Source: Oxalobacteraceae bacterium
Lineage (GTDB): Bacteria; Pseudomonadota; Gammaproteobacteria; Burkholderiales; Burkholderiaceae_D
Assembly (NCBI GenBank): GCA_947374865.1
Contig: CANCDR010000018.1
Location: forward strand, 1-49,980
DNA: 49,980 nucleotides
Direction of reading: 5' to 3'
Position numbers and translations under genes: made by a program. Under the pieces are notes generated by a model. It saw only the letters and a program-made list of their open reading frames with translations. It was not told the origin of the DNA and ran no database searches. Of the stretch, positions 8,820 to 17,808 are shown piece by piece; position 1 is the first letter of the stretch, and every line of letters begins with the position of its first letter.

Positions 8820-9767
8820 ATGATGACTACGCGATTTGTCTTGCTCATTGGCGGCTCCGGATTTATCGGTCGCCATTTAATTTCACAGCTGGCGAAGACA
8901 GGCTATCGCGTCGTCGTGCCGACTCGGCGTTTTAAACATGCGCAGGACCTGTCGGTGATTTCCGCCGTCGATGCCGTGATTGAAGCCGATGTCCATGATG
9001 ACGCGACGCTTGATCGACTGATGATCGGCATGGATGCCGTCATCAATCTGGTCGGCGTGCTGCATTCCCGTCCGGCGCGCAAGGGTCAGGCCTACGGTGA
9101 GGATTTCAAGCGCGCACATGTCGATTTGCCGCGTCGGATTGTCGCTGCCTGTGCCAAGCACGGTGTGCCACGTTACCTGCACATGAGCGCTATGGGCGCG
9201 GCCGAACAGGCGCCGTCGATGTATCTGCGCTCCAAATTTGCCGGTGAGCGGGAAGCCTTCAGTCAGCATCGCGTCGCCACGACCGCCTTCCGGCCGTCGG
9301 TCGTATTTGGTCCGGAAGATCAGTTCCTCAATATGTTCGCCGCCATGCAAAAATTTTTACCGGTCATTCCGCTGGCCGGCGCCGAGGCGAAATTTCAGCC
9401 GGTGTATGTGGGTGACGTGGCGCGGGCATTTGTGTGCGCGCTGCAGCAGAATCAGACGATCGGTAATCTGTATGAATTGGGCGGGCCGCGTATTTATACT
9501 TTGCGCGAACTGGTGCAGCTGGCCGGCGCCTATGCCGGACATCCGCGTCCGGTGATCGGCCTACCAGATTTGCTGGCGCGATTACAGGCATGGTTTTTTG
9601 AGCGCTTGCCCGGCACGCCGCTCATCAGCCGTGATAATCTCGATTCCATGCAGGTTGACAGCGTCGCCTCGGCCGATATGTGGTCCGAGCTCGGATTAAG
9701 TCCCACTGAACTGGAAGCGATCGCACCTTATTATCTGGCACCACAAGGCGCCCGCACGACATCTTAA
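8820..9767 (+). CDS. NAD(P)-binding protein, complex I NDUFA9-like epimerase/dehydratase family
   Basis: The N-terminus VLLIGGSGFIGRHLISQLA is the Rossmann motif GGSGFIG. The later pattern (NLVGVLHSRP, YLHMSAMGA, SKFAGER, FRPSVVFGPEDQFLN) is that of the atypical short-chain reductases annotated as NDUFA9-like. In these the usual YxxxK is altered; here the region reads MYLRSKFAGE, with Tyr and Lys four residues apart. Bacterial members are often next to housekeeping genes and bind NAD(P) without a known substrate. An ATG at 8823 is an alternative start. It is followed after 14 bp by a glutathione S-transferase gene, probably in one transcription unit with cca. Confidence 0.85.
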   Translation: MMTTRFVLLIGGSGFIGRHLISQLAKTGYRVVVPTRRFKHAQDLSVISAVDAVIEADVHDDATLDRLMIGMDAVINLVGVLHSRPARKGQAYGEDFKRAHVDLPRRIVAACAKHGVPRYLHMSAMGAAEQAPSMYLRSKFAGEREAFSQHRVATTAFRPSVVFGPEDQFLNMFAAMQKFLPVIPLAGAEAKFQPVYVGDVARAFVCALQQNQTIGNLYELGGPRIYTLRELVQLAGAYAGHPRPVIGLPDLLARLQAWFFERLPGTPLISRDNLDSMQVDSVASADMWSELGLSPTELEAIAPYYLAPQGARTTS

Positions 9768-9781
9768 AAAAGAGGCCTCCC

Positions 9782-10495
9782 ATGCAATCCACCGATCTCG
9801 ATCCTCTGGCAGGGCAATCCGATACGCGCCCGGACGGTCCTCTCCGACAGCTGGTCATTGGCAGCAAAAATTATTCGACCTGGTCGATGCGGCCGTGGGT
9901 GGTGCTCAAGGCCTTCCATATTCCTTTCGAAGAGATCCTGATTGTGCTGGATCGTCCCGACACCAGTGCCAAAATTGCCCACTATTCGGCGGCTGGCCGG
10001 GTGCCGGTGCTGCTGGATGGTCCGACTGTGGTATGGGATTCACTCGCTATTTGCGAGACGCTGGCCGAACAATTTCCCGAGCGTGGTCTGTGGCCCAAAG
10101 ACCCGCTCGCCCGTGCAACAGCGCGCGCCGTGACGGCGGAAATGCATTCCGGCTTTGCCGATCTGCGCAAGGCCATGTGGATGAATATCCGTGCTGATTT
10201 TTCCGGCAAGGGACGCACACCAGGTGCGCAGGCCGACATTGGTCGCATCTCGGAAATCTGGGAAGACTGCTTTGCCCGCGTTGGCGCGCACAGATTTTTG
10301 TTTGGTGATTTTTGTATTGCCGATGCTTTTTTCGCGCCGGTAGTGATGCGTTTCATGACCTATGGTGTGGCACTCGCGCCGGCGTTGGAAGCGTATTGTG
10401 AACGTGTGGCTGCCTATCCTGCCGTGGCAGAATGGCGGCGCGATGCGCTGGCAGAAACCTTCACTGCGCCCCGATACGACGTGTATCCCGACTAA
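9782..10495 (+). CDS. Glutathione S-transferase family protein
   Basis: The 237-residue protein has an N-terminal thioredoxin-like domain with SKNYSTWSMRPWVVLKA, where a serine near residue 32 takes the catalytic position. The cis-proline motif GRVPVLLDG and DSLAICETLAEQFP form the glutathione-binding site. An all-alpha C-terminal domain follows. The SKNYSxWS start is typical of a bacterial GST subgroup annotated only as glutathione S-transferase, so the substrate is unknown. About 23 residues precede the conserved core. AAGAGG precedes the ATG at good spacing. The stop is 7 bp before the cca start. Confidence 0.9.
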   Translation: MQSTDLDPLAGQSDTRPDGPLRQLVIGSKNYSTWSMRPWVVLKAFHIPFEEILIVLDRPDTSAKIAHYSAAGRVPVLLDGPTVVWDSLAICETLAEQFPERGLWPKDPLARATARAVTAEMHSGFADLRKAMWMNIRADFSGKGRTPGAQADIGRISEIWEDCFARVGAHRFLFGDFCIADAFFAPVVMRFMTYGVALAPALEAYCERVAAYPAVAEWRRDALAETFTAPRYDVYPD

Positions 10496-10502
10496 ACCGC
10501 TG

Positions 10503-11735
10503 ATGAAGGTCTATACCGTCGGCGGTGCAGTGCGCGATCAGCTATTGGGTCTGGCGGTGAGCGATCGCGACTACGTCGTCGTGGGCGCGACGCCGGCGCA
10601 GATGCTGGCGCTTGGCTACACGCCAGTCGGTAAAGATTTCCCCGTCTTTTTACATCCCGATACCCACGCCGAATACGCGCTCGCGCGCACCGAGCGCAAG
10701 ACAGCGCCGGGTTATCAGGGTTTTGTGTTTCATACCGCGCCCGACGTCACGCTGGAACAGGATTTGATTCGTCGCGACCTGACCATCAATGCCATGGCGC
10801 AGGACGAGGCAGGGCACATCAGTGATCCCTTCGGTGGTCAGCGCGATTTGGCGGAGAAGGTTTTTCGTCATGTGTCGGCAGCCTTCACCGAAGATCCGGT
10901 GCGCATTTTGCGCGTGGCGCGTTTTGCCGCGCGCTTTACCGATTTTCATGTGGCGCCCGACACCAATGCGCTCATGCAGCGGATGGTCGATGCCGGCGAG
11001 GTCAATGCCCTGGTACCCGAGCGCGTCTGGCAAGAACTCGCGCGCGGCCTGATGGAGCGCCAGCCCTCGCGCATGTTTGCCGTCTTGCGTGACTGCGGCG
11101 CTTTGCAGCGCATCCTGCCCGAATTGGCCGCCCTCTGGGGCGTGCCGCAGCCGGTGCACTACCATCCCGAAGTCGACACCGGCGCGCACGTCATGCTGGT
11201 GATCGATTACGCCGCGGCGCAAAATTATGCGCTACCGATCCGTATCGCGGCCTTGCTGCATGATCTGGGCAAGGGCAGCACGCCGGCTGCCGAATGGCCG
11301 CACCATATTGGCCATGAGGCGCGCTCGAGCGTGCTGGTTGAGCAAGTCTGTGAGCGCCTGAAAATCCCTAATGACTGTCGTGATCTGGCGCGCATGACCG
11401 CCCGCGAACACGGCAATGTCGGCCAGGCCTTGCTACTCCGTGCGGCCACGCTGGTGAGTCTGCTGGAGCGTTGCGACGCGTTCCGTAAGCCGCAGCGCTT
11501 TCTCGACATGCTCATCAGCGCCGAATGCGATCACTTCGGACGACCTGGATATCAGACCCGACCGTTTGGCCAGCGTGCATACCTGGCTGGAGCCTTACAG
11601 GCTGCGCAAAGTGTCAATGCCGGGCAAGTGGCGGCATTACACCCTGCCGCGCCGGCAAAAATCGCCGCGGCGATTCATGCTGCGCGGGTCGCGGCGGTGC
11701 AAGCCTATCGGGATCACACTGTCCATAGCGAATAA
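10503..11735 (+). CDS. cca: CCA tRNA nucleotidyltransferase / multifunctional CCA protein
   Basis: The enzyme adds or repairs the 3' CCA end of tRNAs from CTP and ATP. The class II motifs are present: GGAVRDQLLG at the start, then DRDYVVVG with the catalytic carboxylates, RRDLTINAMA, and EDPVRILRVARFAARF. The C-terminal HD domain carries LLHDLGKG, as in the multifunctional phosphohydrolase form, giving 410 residues. The in-frame upstream extension lies inside the GST gene and has no resemblance to the family, so the ATG at 10503 is the start. It is closely linked to the GST gene. Confidence 0.96.
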   Translation: MKVYTVGGAVRDQLLGLAVSDRDYVVVGATPAQMLALGYTPVGKDFPVFLHPDTHAEYALARTERKTAPGYQGFVFHTAPDVTLEQDLIRRDLTINAMAQDEAGHISDPFGGQRDLAEKVFRHVSAAFTEDPVRILRVARFAARFTDFHVAPDTNALMQRMVDAGEVNALVPERVWQELARGLMERQPSRMFAVLRDCGALQRILPELAALWGVPQPVHYHPEVDTGAHVMLVIDYAAAQNYALPIRIAALLHDLGKGSTPAAEWPHHIGHEARSSVLVEQVCERLKIPNDCRDLARMTAREHGNVGQALLLRAATLVSLLERCDAFRKPQRFLDMLISAECDHFGRPGYQTRPFGQRAYLAGALQAAQSVNAGQVAALHPAAPAKIAAAIHAARVAAVQAYRDHTVHSE

Positions 11736-11863
11736 TGATGCATTTGATAAGGTAAAAATACGCATAAGCAAATATTTTTGCCTAATCACTGGCATTCTCC
11801 AAAACATCACCTACAATAGAATTGTGCGACGCAGCAGAATGCGCCATGATTAAGGTGATTTAC

Positions 11864-12553
11864 ATGAGCAATAACGTAGATTTTCAGAGCAATACTGAGG
11901 TAAATGCTGCGGCACGGGATGATGTTTCCCATGCCGAACGCATGCCGATACGCGTCAAGGAGCTCTCCGAGCGCGATCGCCGACGGATTTTGATGCATTT
12001 TCTGGCCTTGGGTGCTGCCGATCGACTGCTACGATTTGGCAACGCATTGCCGGACGAGTCGATTACCCGTTACGTGCAACACATGGATTTTGCGCGCGAT
12101 AAAATCTTTGGCGTCCTTGATCCGCATTTTCAGCTGGTCGGCGTGGGTCACCTGGCTTTTGCGCCGCGCGATACCTTGCCGGCATTTGCCAAGGCAACGC
12201 AGAAGGAAAGCGTGGCTGAATTTGGCGTTTCGGTGTCGGCTTGTGCGCGCGGCATCGGGGCAGGCACCAAATTATTTGCGCGGGCAGCGATTCATTGTCG
12301 TAATGCCGATATCGATATCCTCACCATGCATTTTTTGGCCAGTAACCAGTGCATGATCCATATTGCGCAGAAATCCGGCATGCGCATCGTGCGCGATCAC
12401 GGCGAGTCGGACGCCTATCTTCAGCTCGAACCGGCCAGTAGCATCAGCGTATTGAGCGAAGCCTTAGACGAGCAGTTGGCCAGTTTTGATTACAATATCA
12501 AGGCCAACGTGCGGGCGGCAAGCAAGTTTTTCAATTTTATCAAGTCAAAGTAA
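11864..12553 (+). CDS. GNAT family N-acetyltransferase
   Basis: The roughly 229-residue protein has a central GNAT-like core: a beta strand with FGVLDPHFQLVGVGHLAF, then VAEFGVSVSACARGIGAGTKLFARA near residue 120, which carries the acetyl-CoA loop, and MHFLASNQCMIHIAQKSGM as the later conserved element. An N-terminal arm of about 30 residues and a C-terminal helical tail flank it. I chose the ATG at 11864 because AAGGTG lies 8 nt upstream. Earlier in-frame starts at 11822 and 11846 lack this. The substrate is unknown. It is the last gene before the indolepyruvate oxidoreductase on the same strand, separated by about 160 bp with its own leader. Confidence 0.75.
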   Translation: MSNNVDFQSNTEVNAAARDDVSHAERMPIRVKELSERDRRRILMHFLALGAADRLLRFGNALPDESITRYVQHMDFARDKIFGVLDPHFQLVGVGHLAFAPRDTLPAFAKATQKESVAEFGVSVSACARGIGAGTKLFARAAIHCRNADIDILTMHFLASNQCMIHIAQKSGMRIVRDHGESDAYLQLEPASSISVLSEALDEQLASFDYNIKANVRAASKFFNFIKSK

Positions 12554-12618
12554 GAACACAATCCAAACACCCACATCCGATGCCAGTTTAAGCTGTCGCA
12601 TCTGGCTATCCAACGCGG

Positions 12619-12684
12619 TAGAATACTCTCTACACTATGTGGTGCATGAGGCGACGTACGGTCCCGCTTGATATCGCCACATAG
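12619..12684 (+). promoter_or_regulatory. Leader region before the indolepyruvate oxidoreductase gene: -10-like box and hairpin
   Basis: A TAGAAT element at 12619-12624 could be a -10 box; no strong -35 is evident. It is followed by arms CTATGTGG (12635-12642) and CCACATAG (12677-12684), which pair perfectly and extend with one G-U pair, enclosing a loop of about 34 nt. The hairpin ends some 30 nt before the start codon. There is no T-run, so it is not a standard terminator. Confidence 0.35.
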
Positions 12685-12714
12685 CCAAAGAATGCCTTTT
12701 GGCCTGGAGACTGC

Positions 12715-15700
12715 ATGAACGCACCACGACACCCCGGCTCACTGCATCAGGTAGCCCCGGCAGAACCGGTTTCCATCGACGATAAATATACCCGCGAGCA
12801 TGGGCGTGCCTTCATGACCGGCACCCAGGCGCTGATTCGTCTGAGTCTGCTGCAGGCCCAGCGCGACCGTGCTGCCGGGCTCAATACCGCTGGCTACATT
12901 ACTGGCTATCGCGGATCACCGCTGGGTTCGCTCGATATGACGGCTGCCAAAGCCAAAACTTATCTCGATGCGCACCGCGTGCACTTTCATCCGGGCGTGA
13001 ACGAAGATCTGGCCGCTACGGCGGTCTGGGGTACACAGCAAGTCAATATGTTCGCCGGCGCGCAGGTTGATGGCGTGTTCTCCATGTGGTACGGAAAAGG
13101 TCCCGGTGTCGATCGCTGTGGTGACGTATTCAAGCATGCCAACATGGCCGGGTCGGCGCAACATGGCGGCGTACTGGTGATCGCCGGTGACGATCACGCG
13201 GCCAAATCGTCTACTACCGCACATCAGAGTGAACACATCCTCAAGGCCTGCGGCATTCCCGTGCTGTATCCGGCGACGGTGCAGGAGTATCTCGATTATG
13301 GCCAGCACGGCTGGGCGATGAGTCGCTTTACCGGCCTGTGGGTAGCAATGAAATGCGTGACCGATATTGTCGAATCGGGCGCCTCGGTTGATCTGGATTT
13401 AGCGCGCCTCGAGATCGTTCTGCCGCAAGAGCTGGCCTTGCCGGCTGATGGTCTCAACATCCGCTGGCCGGATGCCGTGCTGGACCAGGAAGTGCGCATG
13501 AATTCGCATAAATGGTATGCCGCTTTGGCTTACGCGCGGGTCAATAAACTCAATCGCATCATTTGGGATAGTCCGCATGCGCGCATCGGCATCGTCACCG
13601 CAGGTAAGTCGTATCTCGATACGCGCCAGGCGCTGGCCGATCTGGGCATCGACGAGGCCGTCGCGCAAGAGATCGGTATCAGGCTGTATAAAATCGGCAT
13701 GACCTGGCCTCTGGAAGCGGAGGGCGTGCGTGAATTTGCGCAGGGGCTCGATGAAATTTTGGTGGTCGAAGAAAAGCGCCAGATTCTCGAATACCAGATC
13801 AAGGAAGAACTGTATAACTGGCGTGACGATGTGCGTCCGCGCGTGGTCGGTAAATTTGACGACACCGGTGAATGGGGTCATGTACTGCGTGAAGGTCATG
13901 GCGACTGGCTGCTGCCGGCGACCTACGAACTGAACCCGGCGCAGATTGCGCGGGCGATTGCATCGCGCATTTCGCAATATTTTGCCGGTCATCCGGTTGA
14001 ACAGCGGGTGCGTGAGCGTATCGCCTATCTCGAGGCGAAGGAACATATTCTTCCGGTCGCTGACAAGGCCGATTCGGCGCAGGAGCGGGTGCCGTATTTT
14101 TGCTCTGGCTGTCCACACAATACCTCGACCAAGGTGCCTGAAGGTTCGCGCGCGATGGCCGGCATCGGCTGTCATTACATGGTCACCTGGATGGACCGCG
14201 AGACCAGCACCTACACCCATATGGGCGCTGAGGGCGCCACCTGGATTGGCCAGGCGCCCTTTACCAGCACCACGCATGTGTTCCAGAATCTGGGCGATGG
14301 TACTTACTTTCATTCGGGTTTGCTGGCCTTGCGTGCCGCGGTCTCGGCCAAGGTCAATATCACTTATAAGATTCTGTTCAACGATGCGGTCGCCATGACC
14401 GGTGGTCAGGCTTTTGACGGCCCACTGAGTCCGGCCATCATCTCGCGCCAGATCGCCGCCGAGGGCGTGAGCAAGATCATTGTCGTCACGGACGATCCGC
14501 TCAAATATCCCAAGACGACTAATTGGGCGCCGGGCGTGACGATTCGTCACCGCAGTGAACTCGACGCGGTGCAACGCGAATTGCGCGAAGTCAGCGGCGT
14601 TTCGGCCATGATTTATGACCAGACCTGCGCGGCTGAAAAACGTCGCCGCCGTAAGCGCAAACTTTACCCCGATCCGGCGAAGCGCGCCGTCATCAACGAG
14701 GCGGTATGTGAAGCGTGCGGCGACTGTAGCGTGGAATCGAATTGTCTGTCGGTTGAGCCGCTCGAAACCGAACTGGGTCGCAAACGGCAAATTAATCAGT
14801 CGTCTTGCAACAAAGATTATTCCTGCGTGAACGGCTTCTGCCCCAGCTTTGTCACCGTCGAAGGCGGTCGTCTCAAGTCGCCCAAAAAACTGGCGCTGGC
14901 CCTGCCACCCCTGGATGGTCGCGAACACTTCACCTTACCTTTGCCGGTGCTGCCAGACATCCGGCAAACCTATGGCATTCTCATCACTGGCATCGGTGGT
15001 ACGGGAGTGGTCACCATTGGTCAGATATTGGCCATGGCAGCGCACATTGAAGGCAAGGGCTGCTCGGTGCTGGACATGGCCGGGCTGGCGCAAAAGGGTG
15101 GCGCGGTCGTTTCACACGTCCGCATAGCGAATCATGCCGATGTTATTTTTTCCACCCGCGTTGGCACCGGCGCCGCCGATCTGGTCATCGGCTGCGACGA
15201 AGTCGTCACGGCTGCACGCGATGCGCTCAGTCGCATGGGCGAAGGGCGCACAGTCGCGGTCGTCAATTCCAGCCAAACGCCGACGGCGGCTTTTTTGCAC
15301 GACCCTGACTGGCAGTTTCCTGCCGCGCGGGCTGAGCACGATATCCGTCAGGCCTGCGGCCAGGACAGAGTCGATTTTATTGATGCCGGCAAGTTGGCGC
15401 TGTCCCTGATGGGCGACACCATGGCGACCAATATGTTCTTGCTCGGTTATGCCTGGCAAAAAGGTTGGATTCCTCTGAGCGAAGCCGCGATTCATCAGGC
15501 CATCGAGCTCAATGATGTAGCGATCATCTTTAATCAGCAGTCCTTTACCTGGGGCCGTAAGGCTGCCTTCGATCTAACTGGCGTTCAAGCGTTGGCTCGC
15601 TCGAATGATGTGCCTTTGCAGGTGGTGGAATTCAAGCGCAATCCGACCTTGAAAGACATCCTCAAAAGACGTGTCGAATTATTGACGCAATATCAAAACG

Positions 15701-16287
15701 CAGCCTACGCCAAGCAGTACAGCGACTTCGTTGAAAAGGTTCGACTCGCCGAAGCACGGGTGGTCGATTCGGCTCTGCCTTTGCGTCTGACCGAAGCAGT
15801 GGCAAAGTACCTCTACAAACTCATGGCCTACAAGGATGAATATGAAGTCGCGCGTCTGCATGCCGATCCGGCATTCAGTCAAAAGCTGGCACAGATGTTT
15901 GAGGGAGACTACAAAATACACTTCCATCTTGCGCCGCCCTTGATGGCAAAACGGGACGCAAAAGGTCACTTGATCAAGCAGGAATTCGGCCCGTGGATGA
16001 TGTCGGCATTCCGTCTGCTGGCCAAGTTTAAATCACTGCGCGGCACCCGTTTCGATCCCTTCGGCCACAGCCTGGAGCGCAAGAACGAACGCGCGCTGAT
16101 TCAGCAGTATCGGGCGACGATCGGCGGATTGTTGTCTAAATTAAGGGCCGAGAATGTCAGTCAGGCCACCGCGATTGCGTCGATCCCGGAAGATATCCGC
16201 GGCTTTGGTCATGTGAAAGAGACGCATTTATTGCGCGCGCAAGAAAAAGCAGTCCGCTTGCGTGAGGAATTCGACGCGACGCTATAA
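12715..16287 (+). CDS. Indolepyruvate:ferredoxin oxidoreductase family protein (fused alpha-beta form)
   Basis: The 1190-residue protein fuses the thiamine-pyrophosphate alpha part and the gamma/beta part of 2-oxoacid:ferredoxin oxidoreductases. The N-terminal half holds TAGYITGYRGSPLGSLD near residue 60 and a TPP-binding segment including GIGCHYMVTWMDRET and MGAEGATWIGQAPF near residues 480-510. A cysteine cluster (CEACGDCSVESNC, then SCNKDYSCVNGFC) near residues 664-706 fits 4Fe-4S binding. The later GITGIGGTGVVTIGQ region belongs to the gamma-type domain. The family oxidatively decarboxylates aryl or branched 2-oxoacids to acyl-CoA; the true substrate of this long proteobacterial form is not known. 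The GGAG at 12706-12709 gives the start. It converges on queC with two bases between the stops. Confidence 0.92.
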   Translation: MNAPRHPGSLHQVAPAEPVSIDDKYTREHGRAFMTGTQALIRLSLLQAQRDRAAGLNTAGYITGYRGSPLGSLDMTAAKAKTYLDAHRVHFHPGVNEDLAATAVWGTQQVNMFAGAQVDGVFSMWYGKGPGVDRCGDVFKHANMAGSAQHGGVLVIAGDDHAAKSSTTAHQSEHILKACGIPVLYPATVQEYLDYGQHGWAMSRFTGLWVAMKCVTDIVESGASVDLDLARLEIVLPQELALPADGLNIRWPDAVLDQEVRMNSHKWYAALAYARVNKLNRIIWDSPHARIGIVTAGKSYLDTRQALADLGIDEAVAQEIGIRLYKIGMTWPLEAEGVREFAQGLDEILVVEEKRQILEYQIKEELYNWRDDVRPRVVGKFDDTGEWGHVLREGHGDWLLPATYELNPAQIARAIASRISQYFAGHPVEQRVRERIAYLEAKEHILPVADKADSAQERVPYFCSGCPHNTSTKVPEGSRAMAGIGCHYMVTWMDRETSTYTHMGAEGATWIGQAPFTSTTHVFQNLGDGTYFHSGLLALRAAVSAKVNITYKILFNDAVAMTGGQAFDGPLSPAIISRQIAAEGVSKIIVVTDDPLKYPKTTNWAPGVTIRHRSELDAVQRELREVSGVSAMIYDQTCAAEKRRRRKRKLYPDPAKRAVINEAVCEACGDCSVESNCLSVEPLETELGRKRQINQSSCNKDYSCVNGFCPSFVTVEGGRLKSPKKLALALPPLDGREHFTLPLPVLPDIRQTYGILITGIGGTGVVTIGQILAMAAHIEGKGCSVLDMAGLAQKGGAVVSHVRIANHADVIFSTRVGTGAADLVIGCDEVVTAARDALSRMGEGRTVAVVNSSQTPTAAFLHDPDWQFPAARAEHDIRQACGQDRVDFIDAGKLALSLMGDTMATNMFLLGYAWQKGWIPLSEAAIHQAIELNDVAIIFNQQSFTWGRKAAFDLTGVQALARSNDVPLQVVEFKRNPTLKDILKRRVELLTQYQNAAYAKQYSDFVEKVRLAEARVVDSALPLRLTEAVAKYLYKLMAYKDEYEVARLHADPAFSQKLAQMFEGDYKIHFHLAPPLMAKRDAKGHLIKQEFGPWMMSAFRLLAKFKSLRGTRFDPFGHSLERKNERALIQQYRATIGGLLSKLRAENVSQATAIASIPEDIRGFGHVKETHLLRAQEKAVRLREEFDATL

Positions 16288-16289
16288 GC

Positions 16290-16991
16290 TCATTTGCCAA
16301 TAAATTGCTGGTAGCCGCGTGCGCGCAAAGCGCAAGCCGGACAGCTGCCGCAGCCATAACCCCAGTCGTGCAGCGCGCCACGCTGACCCAGATAGCAGGT
16401 ATGGGTGTCGGTGCGAATCAGATCGACCAGAGAATCGCCGCCCAGCGAACGGGCGAGCGACCAGGTCGCATGTTTGTCGAGCCACATGAGCGGCGTCTCG
16501 ATCGTGAATGCGCTGGCCATGCCGAGATTGAGAGTCACCTGCAAAGACTTCATGGTGTCATCACGGCAGTCGGGATAGCCGGAAAAATCGGTCTCGCACA
16601 TCCCGCCCACCAGCACCGAGAGTCCGCGCCGGTAAGCCAGGGTGGCGGCGACCGTCATGAACAGCAGATTACGTCCCGGGACAAAGGTATTGGGCAGACC
16701 GTTGGCCTGCATTTCGATGTCGATCTCCTGCGTCATGGCGGTGTGCGAAATGGCGGAAATGAGTGACAGATCGATTACGTGATCTTCTCCCAGTCGTGCA
16801 TCCCAGTCAGGCGACATGCTGCGCATTTTTTCAATCAGCAGCGGGCGCATCGTCATTTCAATAGCATGCCGCTGACCATAATCGAAGCCGATGGTTTCTA
16901 CCTGCGCATAGCGTGACAATGCCCAGGCCAGACACGTCGTGGAGTCCTGGCCGCCGGAAAAGAGAACCAATGCGCGCTGGCTTGAGATCAT
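16290..16991 (-). CDS. queC: 7-cyano-7-deazaguanine synthase
   Basis: QueC converts 7-carboxy-7-deazaguanine to preQ0 using ATP and ammonia, in queuosine synthesis. The N-terminal PP-loop [13 protein letters not shown] and the C-terminal zinc cysteines ([19 protein letters not shown] then PAC) are both present. At 233 residues it has the family length. [18 protein letters not shown] and [15 protein letters not shown] are also typical. I chose the ATG at 16991; the reading to 17000 uses TTG. It lies on the minus strand with the DUF3108 genes upstream, about 40 bp away, so they may share a transcript, with no evident functional link. Confidence 0.95.
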   Translation of the reverse strand: MISSQRALVLFSGGQDSTTCLAWALSRYAQVETIGFDYGQRHAIEMTMRPLLIEKMRSMSPDWDARLGEDHVIDLSLISAISHTAMTQEIDIEMQANGLPNTFVPGRNLLFMTVAATLAYRRGLSVLVGGMCETDFSGYPDCRDDTMKSLQVTLNLGMASAFTIETPLMWLDKHATWSLARSLGGDSLVDLIRTDTHTCYLGQRGALHDWGYGCGSCPACALRARGYQQFIGK

Positions 16992-17031
16992 GATGAGCAA
17001 ATCAAAAAGAATAAAACAGGAGTTTAACGGA

Positions 17032-17784
17032 TCACGAAGCTTTCTTCGTCATTGCGGTCACTGTTTGTTCGATCGTATCACCGTCAGCTTCCACGGTACG
17101 CAGACGCACCGGGTACCATTCGAGAGTAGGCGCGAGCCAGATATCGATCTGTTGACCAGGCTGATCCGGTGGCGGCAGCTTGCGAATGCGCACCGTGGCC
17201 AGATCACCGAACGGTGAGCGAATCGTCTCTGGTGCACCGATCCGAAAAGTCCAAGGCTGTGCGTCGCGCTGACCAGCGACAAAAAATGTCCACTCGCTAC
17301 CCTCCACGAATTGACGTGGCTCGGCGCGCGCAAGGGCAATCAGCTGCCACAGAATACTGCTGCGATCCTGTTCGCCGCCGGTGATCGGATACGTCTGGCT
17401 GGCAGTGTTGAAACGGATGGTGTTGGTGAGTCGGTCAAAGGTGGTACTGGTCGCGTCGCGTCGCAGGCGTTTTTCATTAAAGCGCAGTGGTGCCAGACCT
17501 TGTTCACTCAGACCACCCTGACTGCTAGATTCGAGAATTTTGCCGAACAATGAGGAGCGGGTATCGGTGGTGATCTGATATTTTTCCTGCGCAGCTTGCC
17601 ACTGCAGGTGAGCTTCGCCACTTAACTGTAAGCCACTCATGCTGACCTGGACCGCGTAACTGAGTTCTACCGAGGGTGGCAGATTGACGCGGCGGATTTT
17701 GCTCAGTGCTTCTTCGGCCGGCAGGCGTAATGGTGTCAGAAGGAGCAGTCCCAAACTCAGGAAACGTAAAATAGTATGTGTCAT
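17032..17784 (-). CDS. DUF3108 domain-containing protein (shorter paralogue)
   Basis: A roughly 250-residue exported protein: a hydrophobic N-terminus ([19 protein letters not shown]) is a likely signal peptide, and the rest is a beta-rich DUF3108 domain with [20 protein letters not shown] and a late [21 protein letters not shown]. It shares the pattern [25 protein letters not shown] and [15 protein letters not shown] with its neighbour upstream, so the two are tandem paralogues. The function of the domain is unknown; an envelope role is inferred from export. I chose the ATG at 17784 over the TTG at 17796. Confidence 0.8.
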   Translation of the reverse strand: MTHTILRFLSLGLLLLTPLRLPAEEALSKIRRVNLPPSVELSYAVQVSMSGLQLSGEAHLQWQAAQEKYQITTDTRSSLFGKILESSSQGGLSEQGLAPLRFNEKRLRRDATSTTFDRLTNTIRFNTASQTYPITGGEQDRSSILWQLIALARAEPRQFVEGSEWTFFVAGQRDAQPWTFRIGAPETIRSPFGDLATVRIRKLPPPDQPGQQIDIWLAPTLEWYPVRLRTVEADGDTIEQTVTAMTKKAS

Positions 17785-17808
17785 GTGAGATCTCAATTCG
17801 ATGAAAAT

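Noticed and set aside
13399..14928. A 509-codon minus-strand open frame opposite the indolepyruvate oxidoreductase
   Set aside because: It is antisense to a clearly recognised protein, has no similarity I know, and follows from the codon bias of the real gene.
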